From Deltaproteobacteria bacterium (lineage in GTDB: Bacteria; Desulfobacterota; Desulfomonilia; UBA1062): 64,000 bases of DNA. The first letter of the stretch is position 1, and the number at the start of each line of letters is the position of its first letter. A program made the position numbers and the translations under genes. Below the pieces are notes generated by a model. The model ran no database searches. It was not told where the DNA came from and saw only the letters and a list, made by a program, of their open reading frames with translations. Positions 51,719-60,445 of the stretch are shown here, piece by piece. The stretch lies in assembly GCA_029552245.1 (NCBI GenBank), contig JAKPDW010000088.1:58121-122120 (forward strand). The letters run 5' to 3'.

Positions 51719-53889
51719 TCATGCCCCGGCCGAGTCTCCGGCCGCGCGCTCGAAGCCGAGGCCGAGGCGCTCGAGTGCATCCGCGGTTCCGAGCACGAGC
51801 AGCGTGTCTCCTGCGAGCACGCGTTCGTCGGGCCCGGGGGAGATGACGTACTCGTCGCCCCGCCTGATCCCCACGACGAGGGCCCCGTAACCCGGCGAAA
51901 CCCCGTCTCCCCGAGCGTCTTTCCCGCCTGCGGCGAGCCAGGGCCCACCTGCACCTCGACGAGGGAGACGGCCGAGCCGTCGTCTTCGCCCGGCGCGTCG
52001 GCGAGCCTGTGGATCATGGTCTCGGCGCGCTTGACGGCCTCGGGCGGCCCCATGAGCACGACGCGGTCCGAGGGGAAGATCCTCAGGTCGGGCTCGGGGT
52101 TGAAGAAGACCCTTCCCGCCCTGCTCACCGCCGCAATGGCCACGCCGAGCTCGGACCTGAGCGGGATGTCCCTGATCGCGTGCCCGGCGAAGGTGCTGCC
52201 CGCCTTGACGCGGATCTCGACGAAGGAGACCGGCCAGCCGGTCTTGTCGGAGAGCGCGTGCCAGGCGCCGGTCAGCGCGTCCGCCCCCTGCTCCGCGGCG
52301 TCGAAGAACGGCCTGAGCACCACGTCAGGCTTGAAGTGCAGGTATGCCTCGGCGTCCTCCTTCGTGCGCGCGGTCAGCGCGATTCTCCCCCCGAAGCCCT
52401 TTGCCCTCAGGTGCCGTACGATCTGCACGTCCACCGCGGGGTTGCGCGTGGTGCTCACGACCCAGCGGGCCTGGAGGAACGGGAGGCCGTCGATGGTCTC
52501 GGGGTCCGCCATGTCGCCGTAGAGGACCGGGATACCCCTCTTCGCGCAGTACTCCAGGGCCTCGGGGTCGAAATCCACGCCTATGACATGCCTGCCCCGC
52601 TCCAGCAGGTGCTCGGCAAGCTCCCTGCCGTATCCGCCGAGCCCCACGAGAACCACGTCCACCCTCGGCATGATGAAGCAATCGTTACACTGCGCCTCTC
52701 GGTAGGGATTGGCGCGCTCGAACGCCCTGAGCCACCTCGAGAGCGCCTGGTAGAGGCGGTCGGAGTAGAGGATCATGTAGGTGGATGCGAGGATGGTCAC
52801 CACGCCCACCACCGTCACGAGACCGACTATCTCCTGGCCGATGTGCCCGAGGGCGAGCCCGGATGCGACCACGATCAGGGAGAACTCGCTGATCTGCGCC
52901 ACGGTGAGGCCGGCGAGGAACCCCGTCCTCCTCCGGTAGCCCATGGCGCCCATGATGGCGAGCACGATGAGCGGGTTGCCGACGAGCACGAAGGCCGAGA
53001 AGACCGAGGCCTCGAAGACCCTGGGCCCGAAGTGCGACCACTCCATGCGCGCGCCGAGGTCCACGAAGAAGAACACGAGGAGGAAGTCCCTGAGCGTCAC
53101 GAGCCTGGCGCTCAGGGCGTCGCGGTACTCGGTGGACGCGAGCGCGACCCCCGCCAGGAAGGCGCCCACCTCCTTCGTCAGGCCCAGGAGGTCGCTCGCG
53201 GCGCCCACGAGCATGGCCCAGGTGACCGCGAAGAGGAGGAGCATCTCCTGTGACGAGGCGATCTTCCTCGTGAGCGGCGGCAACACGGTGCGCATGACGA
53301 CCCATACCCCGGCCACGAGCCCCGCGCCCTTGGCGAGCACGAGCAGGGAGGCGGCCAGGCGGGACTCCCCGCCGTGCGCGGAGGTGCCCAGCGAGGAGAG
53401 CCCTATGAGCGCCAGGATGGCGACTATGTCCTGCACGATGAGGAAGCCGAGGGCGATCCTCCCGTGGAGCGAGTCTATCTCTTTCTTGTCCGAGAGGAGC
53501 TTGACGATGATGATCGTGCTCGAGAACGTGAGGGCGACGGAGACGTACGCCGCGCTGACGGTGTCCATGCCCATGGCGACGGCGATGCCGAAGCCGATGA
53601 TCGAGGTGAAGACGACCTGCCCGAGGCCCGTGGCCAGGGCGACCGGCCCCGTGGTGCGGATGAGGTGGAGGTCCAGCTTCAGCCCGACAATGAAGAGCAG
53701 GACGGCTATCCCTATGTGCGCGAAGAGCTCGACCTGCTCGTAGCTGTGGATGATGCCCAAGAACGACGGCCCGGCGAGGATCCCCGCGGCCAGGAACGCG
53801 ATGACGAGGGGCTGCTTCAGCCTGAGGCCCGCCATGCCCAAGACCGCGGCAAGGGCGAGGATCTGGGCTATCTCGAAAAACCCCGTCAT
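51719..53889 (-). CDS. Kef-type monovalent cation/H+ antiporter with TrkA domains, frameshifted near the C-terminus
   Basis: A CPA2-family membrane transporter. From the ATG behind GGGAGG it has about 12 membrane segments (residues 1-385; FEIAQILALAAVLGMAGLRLKQP, LLFIVGLKLDLHLI, GFLIVQDIVAILALIGLSSL, FLLVFFFVDLGARMEW), a Rossmann NAD-binding TrkA-N domain (VVLVGLGGYGRELAEHLL, VLYGDMADPETI) and two TrkA-C-like domains. In the last of these the reading frame breaks at the GGGG run complementary to 51883-51886. One base earlier the other frame continues correctly as GALVVGIRRGDEYVISPG and LVLGTADALERLGLGFE to a TGA at 51719. One missing G restores a protein of 723 residues. It may be a sequencing indel or a real mutation. 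Confidence 0.85.
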
Positions 53890-54168
53890 GCATCCTCCCT
53901 TCCACTGCGATGCGACCTGCCCGATTGTAGGCAAAAGCCTTGCCGGAGGAAAGGGTTTTCGAGACAGGCGAGGCCGCGCCCGACGCCGGGCCGGCCCTGC
54001 ACCGGGCATGCAAGGGGTCGCCCGCCGGGCGATCTTGCAGGGGCGCCAGGGCGCACCCGGCCGTGACGGCGGCACGCATGCGCAGCGCCCGAGAATCGAA
54101 ATGCCTTGCCGCCACGGCTTTGAGTCTGTAAAAACATCCCGGTTGCGGGTACAATGGAGGCACTTGGG
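53890..54168. other. Shared upstream region of two divergent antiporter genes
   Basis: A 279-base G+C-rich spacer that must hold both promoters. Neither promoter stands out. GGAGG lies just before the plus-strand start. Confidence 0.4.
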
Positions 54169-56232
54169 ATGGATACGGGTTTCGTCGCCGATCTCATACT
54201 GATCCTCGCCATGAGCATCGTGGTGGTGCTCACCTTCATGCGCCTGAGGCTCCCGCCCATCCTCGGGTTCCTCCTCACCGGCGTGATCGCGGGCCCCCAC
54301 GCGCTGGGCATCGTCTCGGGCGTCGAGGAGGTGGAGGCCCTCTCGGAACTCGGCGTGGTCCTCCTGCTCTTCTCCATCGGGATCGAATTCTCCATCAAGG
54401 ATCTCCTGGCCAGCGGCAGGACCGTGTTCATGGGCGGTCTCGTCCAGGTGGGGCTCACCACGGTCCTGGTCTCCATCTTCTGCAAGGCCCTGGGCCTCGG
54501 CACGGCCGAGGCGGTCTTCTCGGGCGTACTCGTGTCCATGAGCTCGACGGCCATCGTGCTCAAGACGCTCGACGACCGGTACGAGATAACCACCCCGCAC
54601 GGGAAGAACACCCTCTCCATCCTCATCTTCCAGGACCTCCTCGTGGTGGCGCTCATGCCCCTCCTGCCGATAGCCGTGCACGCCAAGACCGGCATCGAGG
54701 GCGGCATCGGCGTGCTCGTGGCGAAGGCCGCCTCCCTGCTCGCCTTCCTCTACGTGTCGTACCGGTGGGCGGTCCCCTGGCTGCTCCACCAGATAGCACG
54801 GACCAAGAGCAGGGACCTGTTCCTCCTGAGCGTGGTCCTCCTCTGCATCGGCATCGCCTGGCTCACTTCCCGGCTGGGTCTCTCCCCCGCGCTCGGCGCG
54901 TTCTTGGCGGGCCTCATCATCTCAGAGTCGGAGTACAGCCAGGAGGCCCTGGGCAGGGTGCTCCCCCTCAGGGACATCTTCATGAGCCTGTTTTTCATCT
55001 CCGTGGGCATGCTCCTCGACCTGGGTTTCGTGGCTGACCACCTCCCGGCCATCACCGGTCTCGCCGTGCTCGTGGTGGGCATGAAGACCTTCACCGGGAG
55101 CCTGTCCACGCTCGCGCTGGGATTCCCGTTCAGGAGCACGGTGCTCACCGGGCTCGCCCTGGCCCAGATCGGCGAGTTCTCGTTCATCCTCAGCGGGACA
55201 GGCCTGGCCATGGGCCTCATCGGCTCCGGGACGTACCAGACCATCCTGGCCATCACGCTCGCGACCATGGCAGCCACGCCGTTTCTCATAAACACCTCGC
55301 CGGCGCTGGCCGACCTGTCCGTGCGCATGCCGCTGCCGCGTCGCCTGCTCACGGGGCTGAAGACCTCCGGCGCGCTCGCCCGGGGAGAGGCCAGGGCCGT
55401 CGACATGGAGGGTCACCTCGTGGTCATCGGCTACGGGCTGAACGGACGGAACGTCTCGAAGGCCGCCGCCATGGCGGGGATCCCGCGCGTGGTCATCGAG
55501 ATGAACCCTGACACGGTGAGATCCGAGCGGAAGAAGGGCGAGCCCATCGTCTACGGCGACGCGACCCAGGAGGCGGTGCTCAGATACGTATGCACGGAAA
55601 AGGCCAACGTGGTGGTCATCACCATCCCTGACGCCGCCTCCGCCCGAAGGGTCACCGAGCTCGTGAGGAAGATGAACCCCCACGCCCACATCATCGCGAG
55701 GACGCGCTACGTGAAGGAGGTGGAGCCGCTGCTGGCCCTCGGCGCTGACCAGGTCATCCCGGAGGAGTACGAGACATCGATCGAGATATTCTCGAGGGCC
55801 CTGTCCGAATACATGGTCCCCCGGGACGACATCGAGCGCCTCATCGCCGATCTCCGCTCCAGCGGGTACAGCATGCTCAGGAGCCTCTCCGGCGAGGCCA
55901 CCACCATGACTGACCTACAGAGGACCCTCCCGGACTTCAAGGTGCACACCCTCAGGGTGCACCCGGGCTGCCCCATCGCCTCGAGGCCGCTCATCGAGAC
56001 CCAGGTGCGCAAGAGACACAAGGTGAGCATCCTGGCGATCCGCAGGGGGGAGAGGACCATCGTCAACCCGGGCGGGGAGGACACGCTGGAGCCCGGCGAC
56101 GTCATCGTCGTCTCGGGCGACCTCGACAGCGTGCTCGGCCTCATCCCCCTGCTCAGGGGCGACACCGGCAAGGACGGGGAAGCAGGGACCTGTCCCGTGG
56201 ACGAGAAGACCAGGCACGCAGACGGCGCTTGA
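54169..56232 (+). CDS. Kef/CPA2 cation:proton antiporter with TrkA-N and TrkA-C domains
   Basis: A 687-residue inner-membrane antiporter, similar in plan to the divergent neighbour but from another subgroup. The membrane part (about 1-385) has PPILGFLLTGVIAGPHALGI, ELGVVLLLFSIGIEFSI, TLSILIFQDLLVVALMPLLPI with the ion-site Asp, LGAFLAGLIISESEYS and IFMSLFFISVGMLLDLGF. It is followed by a TrkA-N domain (HLVVIGYGLNGRNVSKAAAMAG, VYGDATQEAVL) and a TrkA-C domain at 570-660. Such proteins exchange K+ or Na+ for H+ and are gated by nucleotide or glutathione state. I chose the ATG preceded by GGAGG; an ATG 15 bases earlier lacks a site. It runs 16 bases before tamB. Confidence 0.93.
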   Translation: MDTGFVADLILILAMSIVVVLTFMRLRLPPILGFLLTGVIAGPHALGIVSGVEEVEALSELGVVLLLFSIGIEFSIKDLLASGRTVFMGGLVQVGLTTVLVSIFCKALGLGTAEAVFSGVLVSMSSTAIVLKTLDDRYEITTPHGKNTLSILIFQDLLVVALMPLLPIAVHAKTGIEGGIGVLVAKAASLLAFLYVSYRWAVPWLLHQIARTKSRDLFLLSVVLLCIGIAWLTSRLGLSPALGAFLAGLIISESEYSQEALGRVLPLRDIFMSLFFISVGMLLDLGFVADHLPAITGLAVLVVGMKTFTGSLSTLALGFPFRSTVLTGLALAQIGEFSFILSGTGLAMGLIGSGTYQTILAITLATMAATPFLINTSPALADLSVRMPLPRRLLTGLKTSGALARGEARAVDMEGHLVVIGYGLNGRNVSKAAAMAGIPRVVIEMNPDTVRSERKKGEPIVYGDATQEAVLRYVCTEKANVVVITIPDAASARRVTELVRKMNPHAHIIARTRYVKEVEPLLALGADQVIPEEYETSIEIFSRALSEYMVPRDDIERLIADLRSSGYSMLRSLSGEATTMTDLQRTLPDFKVHTLRVHPGCPIASRPLIETQVRKRHKVSILAIRRGERTIVNPGGEDTLEPGDVIVVSGDLDSVLGLIPLLRGDTGKDGEAGTCPVDEKTRHADGA

Positions 56233-56248
56233 GAAACCCGGGGGACGC

Positions 56249-59200
56249 ATGCGCAAGGCCATCGTGATCCTCGCGGCACTCTCCGTCACCGCCGCGGCCC
56301 TCGCTGCGGCGGTGATCCTCGCCGCCCAGGCGTACTTCTCCACGAGCGAGGGGGCCGCACGCCTGCTCGGCTTCGTCAACACGCTCTACCCGGGAGAGAT
56401 CAGGGGCGAGAAGATCGAGGTCGACCTCGTGGCCCAGGAAGTCACCATCCTCGAACCGGTGATCCTGGCGCCCGGGGGGAGAAAGGTCCTCGAGGCGGAT
56501 CGGGCGTTCCTGAAGACGGACCTCGCCCGCCTCCTGCGCAAGGACCTCGTCTTCGTGACCATCGAGATCGACAGGCCCCTCTTCTTGCTCGAGCTCGACG
56601 AGGACGGCTGGCTCACCATCGAGTCGGCCTTCGTGGAGAAGACCCCGGGTCCGGCCCCCGTCGACGTCCACATACGGCGGCTCGTCTCGAGAGGGGCCAC
56701 CATTGAATACCGGGACGATCAGGCCGCACCCGTCGTGAGGCTCGACGACACGGACCTCGCCATGCAGGCATCCTTCGAGCGGGACTCCGTGCTGCACCTG
56801 TCTTCCCCCAGGACATCGCCGTCCCTCTTCGTCTCGGGGAGGCGCGTCTTCCTGGGAAGCGGCAAGGCCTCCTGCTCGATCATAAACGACAGGATCACCG
56901 GGATCGACGTGCACCTCACGTCAGGGTCCACCACGGCCGCCATGAAGGGGGCGGTCTCCGAGATGTCCCAAAAGGCGAAGCTCGACCTCGAGTTCACGGT
57001 GAACGGCGCCGCCTCGTACCTCGAGAACCTCTTCGGGACAGGCTGGGACCTGAAGGGGGCCGTGCAGGCCACCGTGAGGGCGAGCGGCGCATGGGACGAG
57101 CCGGACCTGGACATCAGCCTCGCAGGCCCGGTGGCCACGATCAAGGGTCGCGGCATCGGGCCGGTCTCGGCCCGCGGGAAGATCCACGAGCGGTTCCTGA
57201 CCATCGACCACTTCTGTGTGCCCTTCGCCTCGGGCGACCTGAAGGCGCAAGGCTCTCTGGACTTGAGAGGGGTGTTCCCCGAGGGGCTCTTCGAGGGTGT
57301 CAAGGAAGAGGATGCGCTCGCCTACGAGCTCTCGGTCACCGGCACGAGCCTGAGCCTTCAGGAGATACCCGGCGTGCCGGAAGGGGTCACGGGCAGGCTG
57401 AGCCCGGTGGTGCGCATCAAGGGTTCCGGCGTGTCACCGTCGAAGAGAAGGGTCGAGGCCTCGTTCGATGCGGTCTGCCGTGCCCTGACCGCGCCGCCCT
57501 TGCTCTCCAGGGACGATGCGAGGGTGCGGGGCCGGGTCTCCTCCTCGGCAGGCCGCCTCACCATCGCGAAGCTCGAGGCGCAGGCCTCGGGCATCGAGGC
57601 CTCCCTCTCGGGTCTGATCGATCTCGCCGGCGCATCCATGGACGTCACCGGTCAAGTGTCCTCGCCGAAAAGCTCGACCCTGCTCAAGCGGATCGCGGGC
57701 GTCGACGGCTCGGGTGCATTGAGGTCTGGATTCAGGGCCGCAGGCCCCTTCAAGAGCCCAGAGATCGCGTTCGAGGCGTCGTTCTCGGGAGGAACCATAG
57801 GCGATGTGAGGCTCGGCGACGTATCGCTCAGGGGAAAGGTGACCCGGGCTTCCACGCTCGAGATAGAGGATCTCACCATCAGGAACGGGGGGTCGACCGT
57901 GGCCGCCAGCGGCACCGTCGGGCTGTTCGCCCCCTTCCCCAGGCTCGCGGGAGACCCGTCCCTGTCGCTGGAAGTGAGGCTTGACCACGCCGACCCCTCG
58001 AGCTTCGTGCCGGGTGTCCCGGTGAGCGGCGCCGTCGACGGGACCGCTGAGATCTCGGGGAGCGTACGGTCGCCCCGTGCAACGTTCGCGCTCGAGGGCT
58101 CGGACATGTCCGTCTCGGGTGTGGACCTGGGGAAGGCGGACGCGCGGGGCAACCTCGAGGGCGGCGTGCTCGAGGTGGAGGGCATGGGGCTCTCTCTGGG
58201 GGCCTCGAGGGTGGAGGCGTACGGCTCGGTGACCCTCCTCGACGCCCGGGGAAGGCTCCTGGCTGACCCCGGTCTCGCCATGAGCGCCAAGGGCACCGGC
58301 ATCAGGCTCGAAGACCTCTGGGGAAAGGCGCAGGGGAGCGCCTCCTTCGACGCGACGATCACGGGCACCCTCGCACATCCCCAGGGGAGTGCATCGCTCA
58401 CCTCCGGCAAGGTCACGATCATGGGCCAGGCGTTCACCTCGGCGGAGATCGCCCTTCGCGCCGACGGCGACATCGTGTGGCTGGACCGGGCCGTGCTGAC
58501 CATAGCCCCCGGCGAGAACATAAACGCGAGGGGGTTCGTCACCATGGGCGGCGCCTACGAGTTTTCGCTCGGCACCCCCGGCATAGAGGCCCGACACATA
58601 GGCGCGCTCGGCCGTTACGAATCCCTCGGCGGGATCGTGTTCCTCACCGCGTCGGGAAAGGGCACGCTCGACAACCCCACCCTCTCGGGCAGGGTCTCGG
58701 CCGCCTCTTTGAAGTACGGCGACACACCATTGGAAGACATGACGTTCTCCTTCGACCTGTCCGACAAGATCCTCTCCATCCAGGGCGACTGGGACTTCCA
58801 CGTGGACGCGAGGTACGATCTCGGGCGGGGCGTCCTCGAGGCCGAGGCGCTGTTCGCCGAGACCGAACTCGGCCAGCTGTTCGTCCTCGCGGGGAGGAAG
58901 GACTTTTCGGGCAGGCTCACGGGCCGCCTGTTCGCACGCGGCAACCCGGAAAGGCCCAGGGACATGGAGGCGACGGCGGAGATCTCCTCCGTGGACGTCT
59001 TCCACGAGGGCTCCCTCCTCGTCCAGGCGCGCGACGTGAACGCCGCCTACAGCAAGGGCCGGGTGAACCTGCCCCAGACGAGGGTCAGCCTCGCCCAGGG
59101 CGGCCTGATCGACATCCAGGCATCAGGGGATCCCACGCACTCGTTCGTGGTCGACCTGGACGGGGTGGTACCGCTCACGTCGCTGGGCCTGTTCGACGAC

Positions 59201-60442
59201 GACTTCTGGGATGCGACGGGCTCGGTCCGCGTCCTTGCGCAGGTCGTCACCGCGGGATCGAAGGGGACCGTCAAGGGGACCGCCGGCCTCGAGGACCTCT
59301 CGTGGACCATCCCGGCCAACTCCCAGCGTATCCACAGCGTAAACGGAAAGATCCGCTTCGAGGGCGACCGGGTCTCGCTCGAGGACATCACGGGCCGCCT
59401 GGACACCGGGTCGTTCCAGCTGGGGGGCGTTGTCCTCCTGGACGGTCTCAGGCCGAAGACCGCGGAGGTGTTCTGCCAGGCGCGGGCCCTGCCCCTGGCC
59501 ATCCCCGACACCATGGACCTCGTCATGGACCTGGAGGCATCCCTCGATTACGGGACTTCTTCGCCCAGGCTGTGGGCGGACGTCTCCCTCACGGACGGGG
59601 TGTACTACAGGGACGCACGGGTGGACCTGTTCTCGGGCGTCATCGGCAGGGTCCTCCTGAGGCAGAGGGAGGAGGAGCTGAAGGCCCCCAGGATCCCTCC
59701 CCCCTTGGCGTCGATCCCCCTCGAGGTGACCGTGAGACGAAGGGGGAACGTGAAGGTGGAGAACAACATCGCATCGTTGGACATAAACCCCGACCTGAAG
59801 ATCGCCGGCACGCTCGGGCAGCCTGTCGTGAACGGCCGGATCACGGTCACCGAGGGGGTGGTGACCTTCCAGAACAACGATTTCGAGGTCACCAGGGGCC
59901 TCATCGACTTCCTCGACCCAAACCGCACGAGGCCCGTGGTGGACATCAGCGCGAACACCAGGGTCCGCGACTGGGAGATAACGATAGCGCTCGAGGGGAG
60001 GCTGGAAGAGCTTAAGTTCACCCTGAGTTCCAGGCCCGAGGAAGACCCCTCGGACATCCTCTCCCTCCTCGTCGTGGGCAAGACCTCGAGGGAGCTCGCC
60101 TCCCAGCAGTCGGGCCTCTCCGTCTCCCCCACGGGCATGATCGCGGAACTCCTCACGTCCACCTACGGCGGCCGGATCAAGAAGACCACCACGCTCGACA
60201 TCCTCGAGTTCAAGGCCTCGGAGTTCGCGACCACCACCGGCGAGGAAAGCATGACCCTCCTCGTGGGCAAGGAACTCTCGAGGAGGCTGACGGTGAAGTA
60301 CGAAATGACAACCAAGAACGCGGAGACCGTGCAGAAGGCGATCGCGGAATACAAGATCCTCGAGAACCTGCTCCTGGGGGGCTACCAGGGCACGGACGGC
60401 ATATTCGGCGTGGACATCTTCTACAGGCGAAGGTTCCGGTGA
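56249..60442 (+). CDS. tamB: TamB-like envelope-spanning protein (DUF490)
   Basis: A 1397-residue member of the TamB/AsmA-like bridge proteins, which cross the periplasm and help insert outer-membrane proteins or move phospholipids. One N-terminal membrane helix (about 4-28, KAIVILAALSVTAAALAAAVILAAQA) is followed by a very long run of beta-strand repeats. The C-terminal DUF490 domain is clear: EVTVRRRGNVKVENNIASLDINPDLKIAGTLGQPVVNGRITVTEGVVTFQNNDFEVTRGLIDF, then DPSDILSLLVVGKTSREL and GVDIFYRRRFR at the end. It sits four bases before an Omp85 gene, the classic tamA/tamB pairing in reversed order. Confidence 0.93.
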   Translation: MRKAIVILAALSVTAAALAAAVILAAQAYFSTSEGAARLLGFVNTLYPGEIRGEKIEVDLVAQEVTILEPVILAPGGRKVLEADRAFLKTDLARLLRKDLVFVTIEIDRPLFLLELDEDGWLTIESAFVEKTPGPAPVDVHIRRLVSRGATIEYRDDQAAPVVRLDDTDLAMQASFERDSVLHLSSPRTSPSLFVSGRRVFLGSGKASCSIINDRITGIDVHLTSGSTTAAMKGAVSEMSQKAKLDLEFTVNGAASYLENLFGTGWDLKGAVQATVRASGAWDEPDLDISLAGPVATIKGRGIGPVSARGKIHERFLTIDHFCVPFASGDLKAQGSLDLRGVFPEGLFEGVKEEDALAYELSVTGTSLSLQEIPGVPEGVTGRLSPVVRIKGSGVSPSKRRVEASFDAVCRALTAPPLLSRDDARVRGRVSSSAGRLTIAKLEAQASGIEASLSGLIDLAGASMDVTGQVSSPKSSTLLKRIAGVDGSGALRSGFRAAGPFKSPEIAFEASFSGGTIGDVRLGDVSLRGKVTRASTLEIEDLTIRNGGSTVAASGTVGLFAPFPRLAGDPSLSLEVRLDHADPSSFVPGVPVSGAVDGTAEISGSVRSPRATFALEGSDMSVSGVDLGKADARGNLEGGVLEVEGMGLSLGASRVEAYGSVTLLDARGRLLADPGLAMSAKGTGIRLEDLWGKAQGSASFDATITGTLAHPQGSASLTSGKVTIMGQAFTSAEIALRADGDIVWLDRAVLTIAPGENINARGFVTMGGAYEFSLGTPGIEARHIGALGRYESLGGIVFLTASGKGTLDNPTLSGRVSAASLKYGDTPLEDMTFSFDLSDKILSIQGDWDFHVDARYDLGRGVLEAEALFAETELGQLFVLAGRKDFSGRLTGRLFARGNPERPRDMEATAEISSVDVFHEGSLLVQARDVNAAYSKGRVNLPQTRVSLAQGGLIDIQASGDPTHSFVVDLDGVVPLTSLGLFDDDFWDATGSVRVLAQVVTAGSKGTVKGTAGLEDLSWTIPANSQRIHSVNGKIRFEGDRVSLEDITGRLDTGSFQLGGVVLLDGLRPKTAEVFCQARALPLAIPDTMDLVMDLEASLDYGTSSPRLWADVSLTDGVYYRDARVDLFSGVIGRVLLRQREEELKAPRIPPPLASIPLEVTVRRRGNVKVENNIASLDINPDLKIAGTLGQPVVNGRITVTEGVVTFQNNDFEVTRGLIDFLDPNRTRPVVDISANTRVRDWEITIALEGRLEELKFTLSSRPEEDPSDILSLLVVGKTSRELASQQSGLSVSPTGMIAELLTSTYGGRIKKTTTLDILEFKASEFATTTGEESMTLLVGKELSRRLTVKYEMTTKNAETVQKAIAEYKILENLLLGGYQGTDGIFGVDIFYRRRFR

Positions 60443-60445
60443 GTC

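Noticed and set aside
50752..54789. A minus-strand frame open for 1345 codons spanning the antiporter
   Set aside because: Only the middle part is a real protein. The upstream part precedes the true ATG and the tail results from the frameshift, crossing antisense to the HAD gene.
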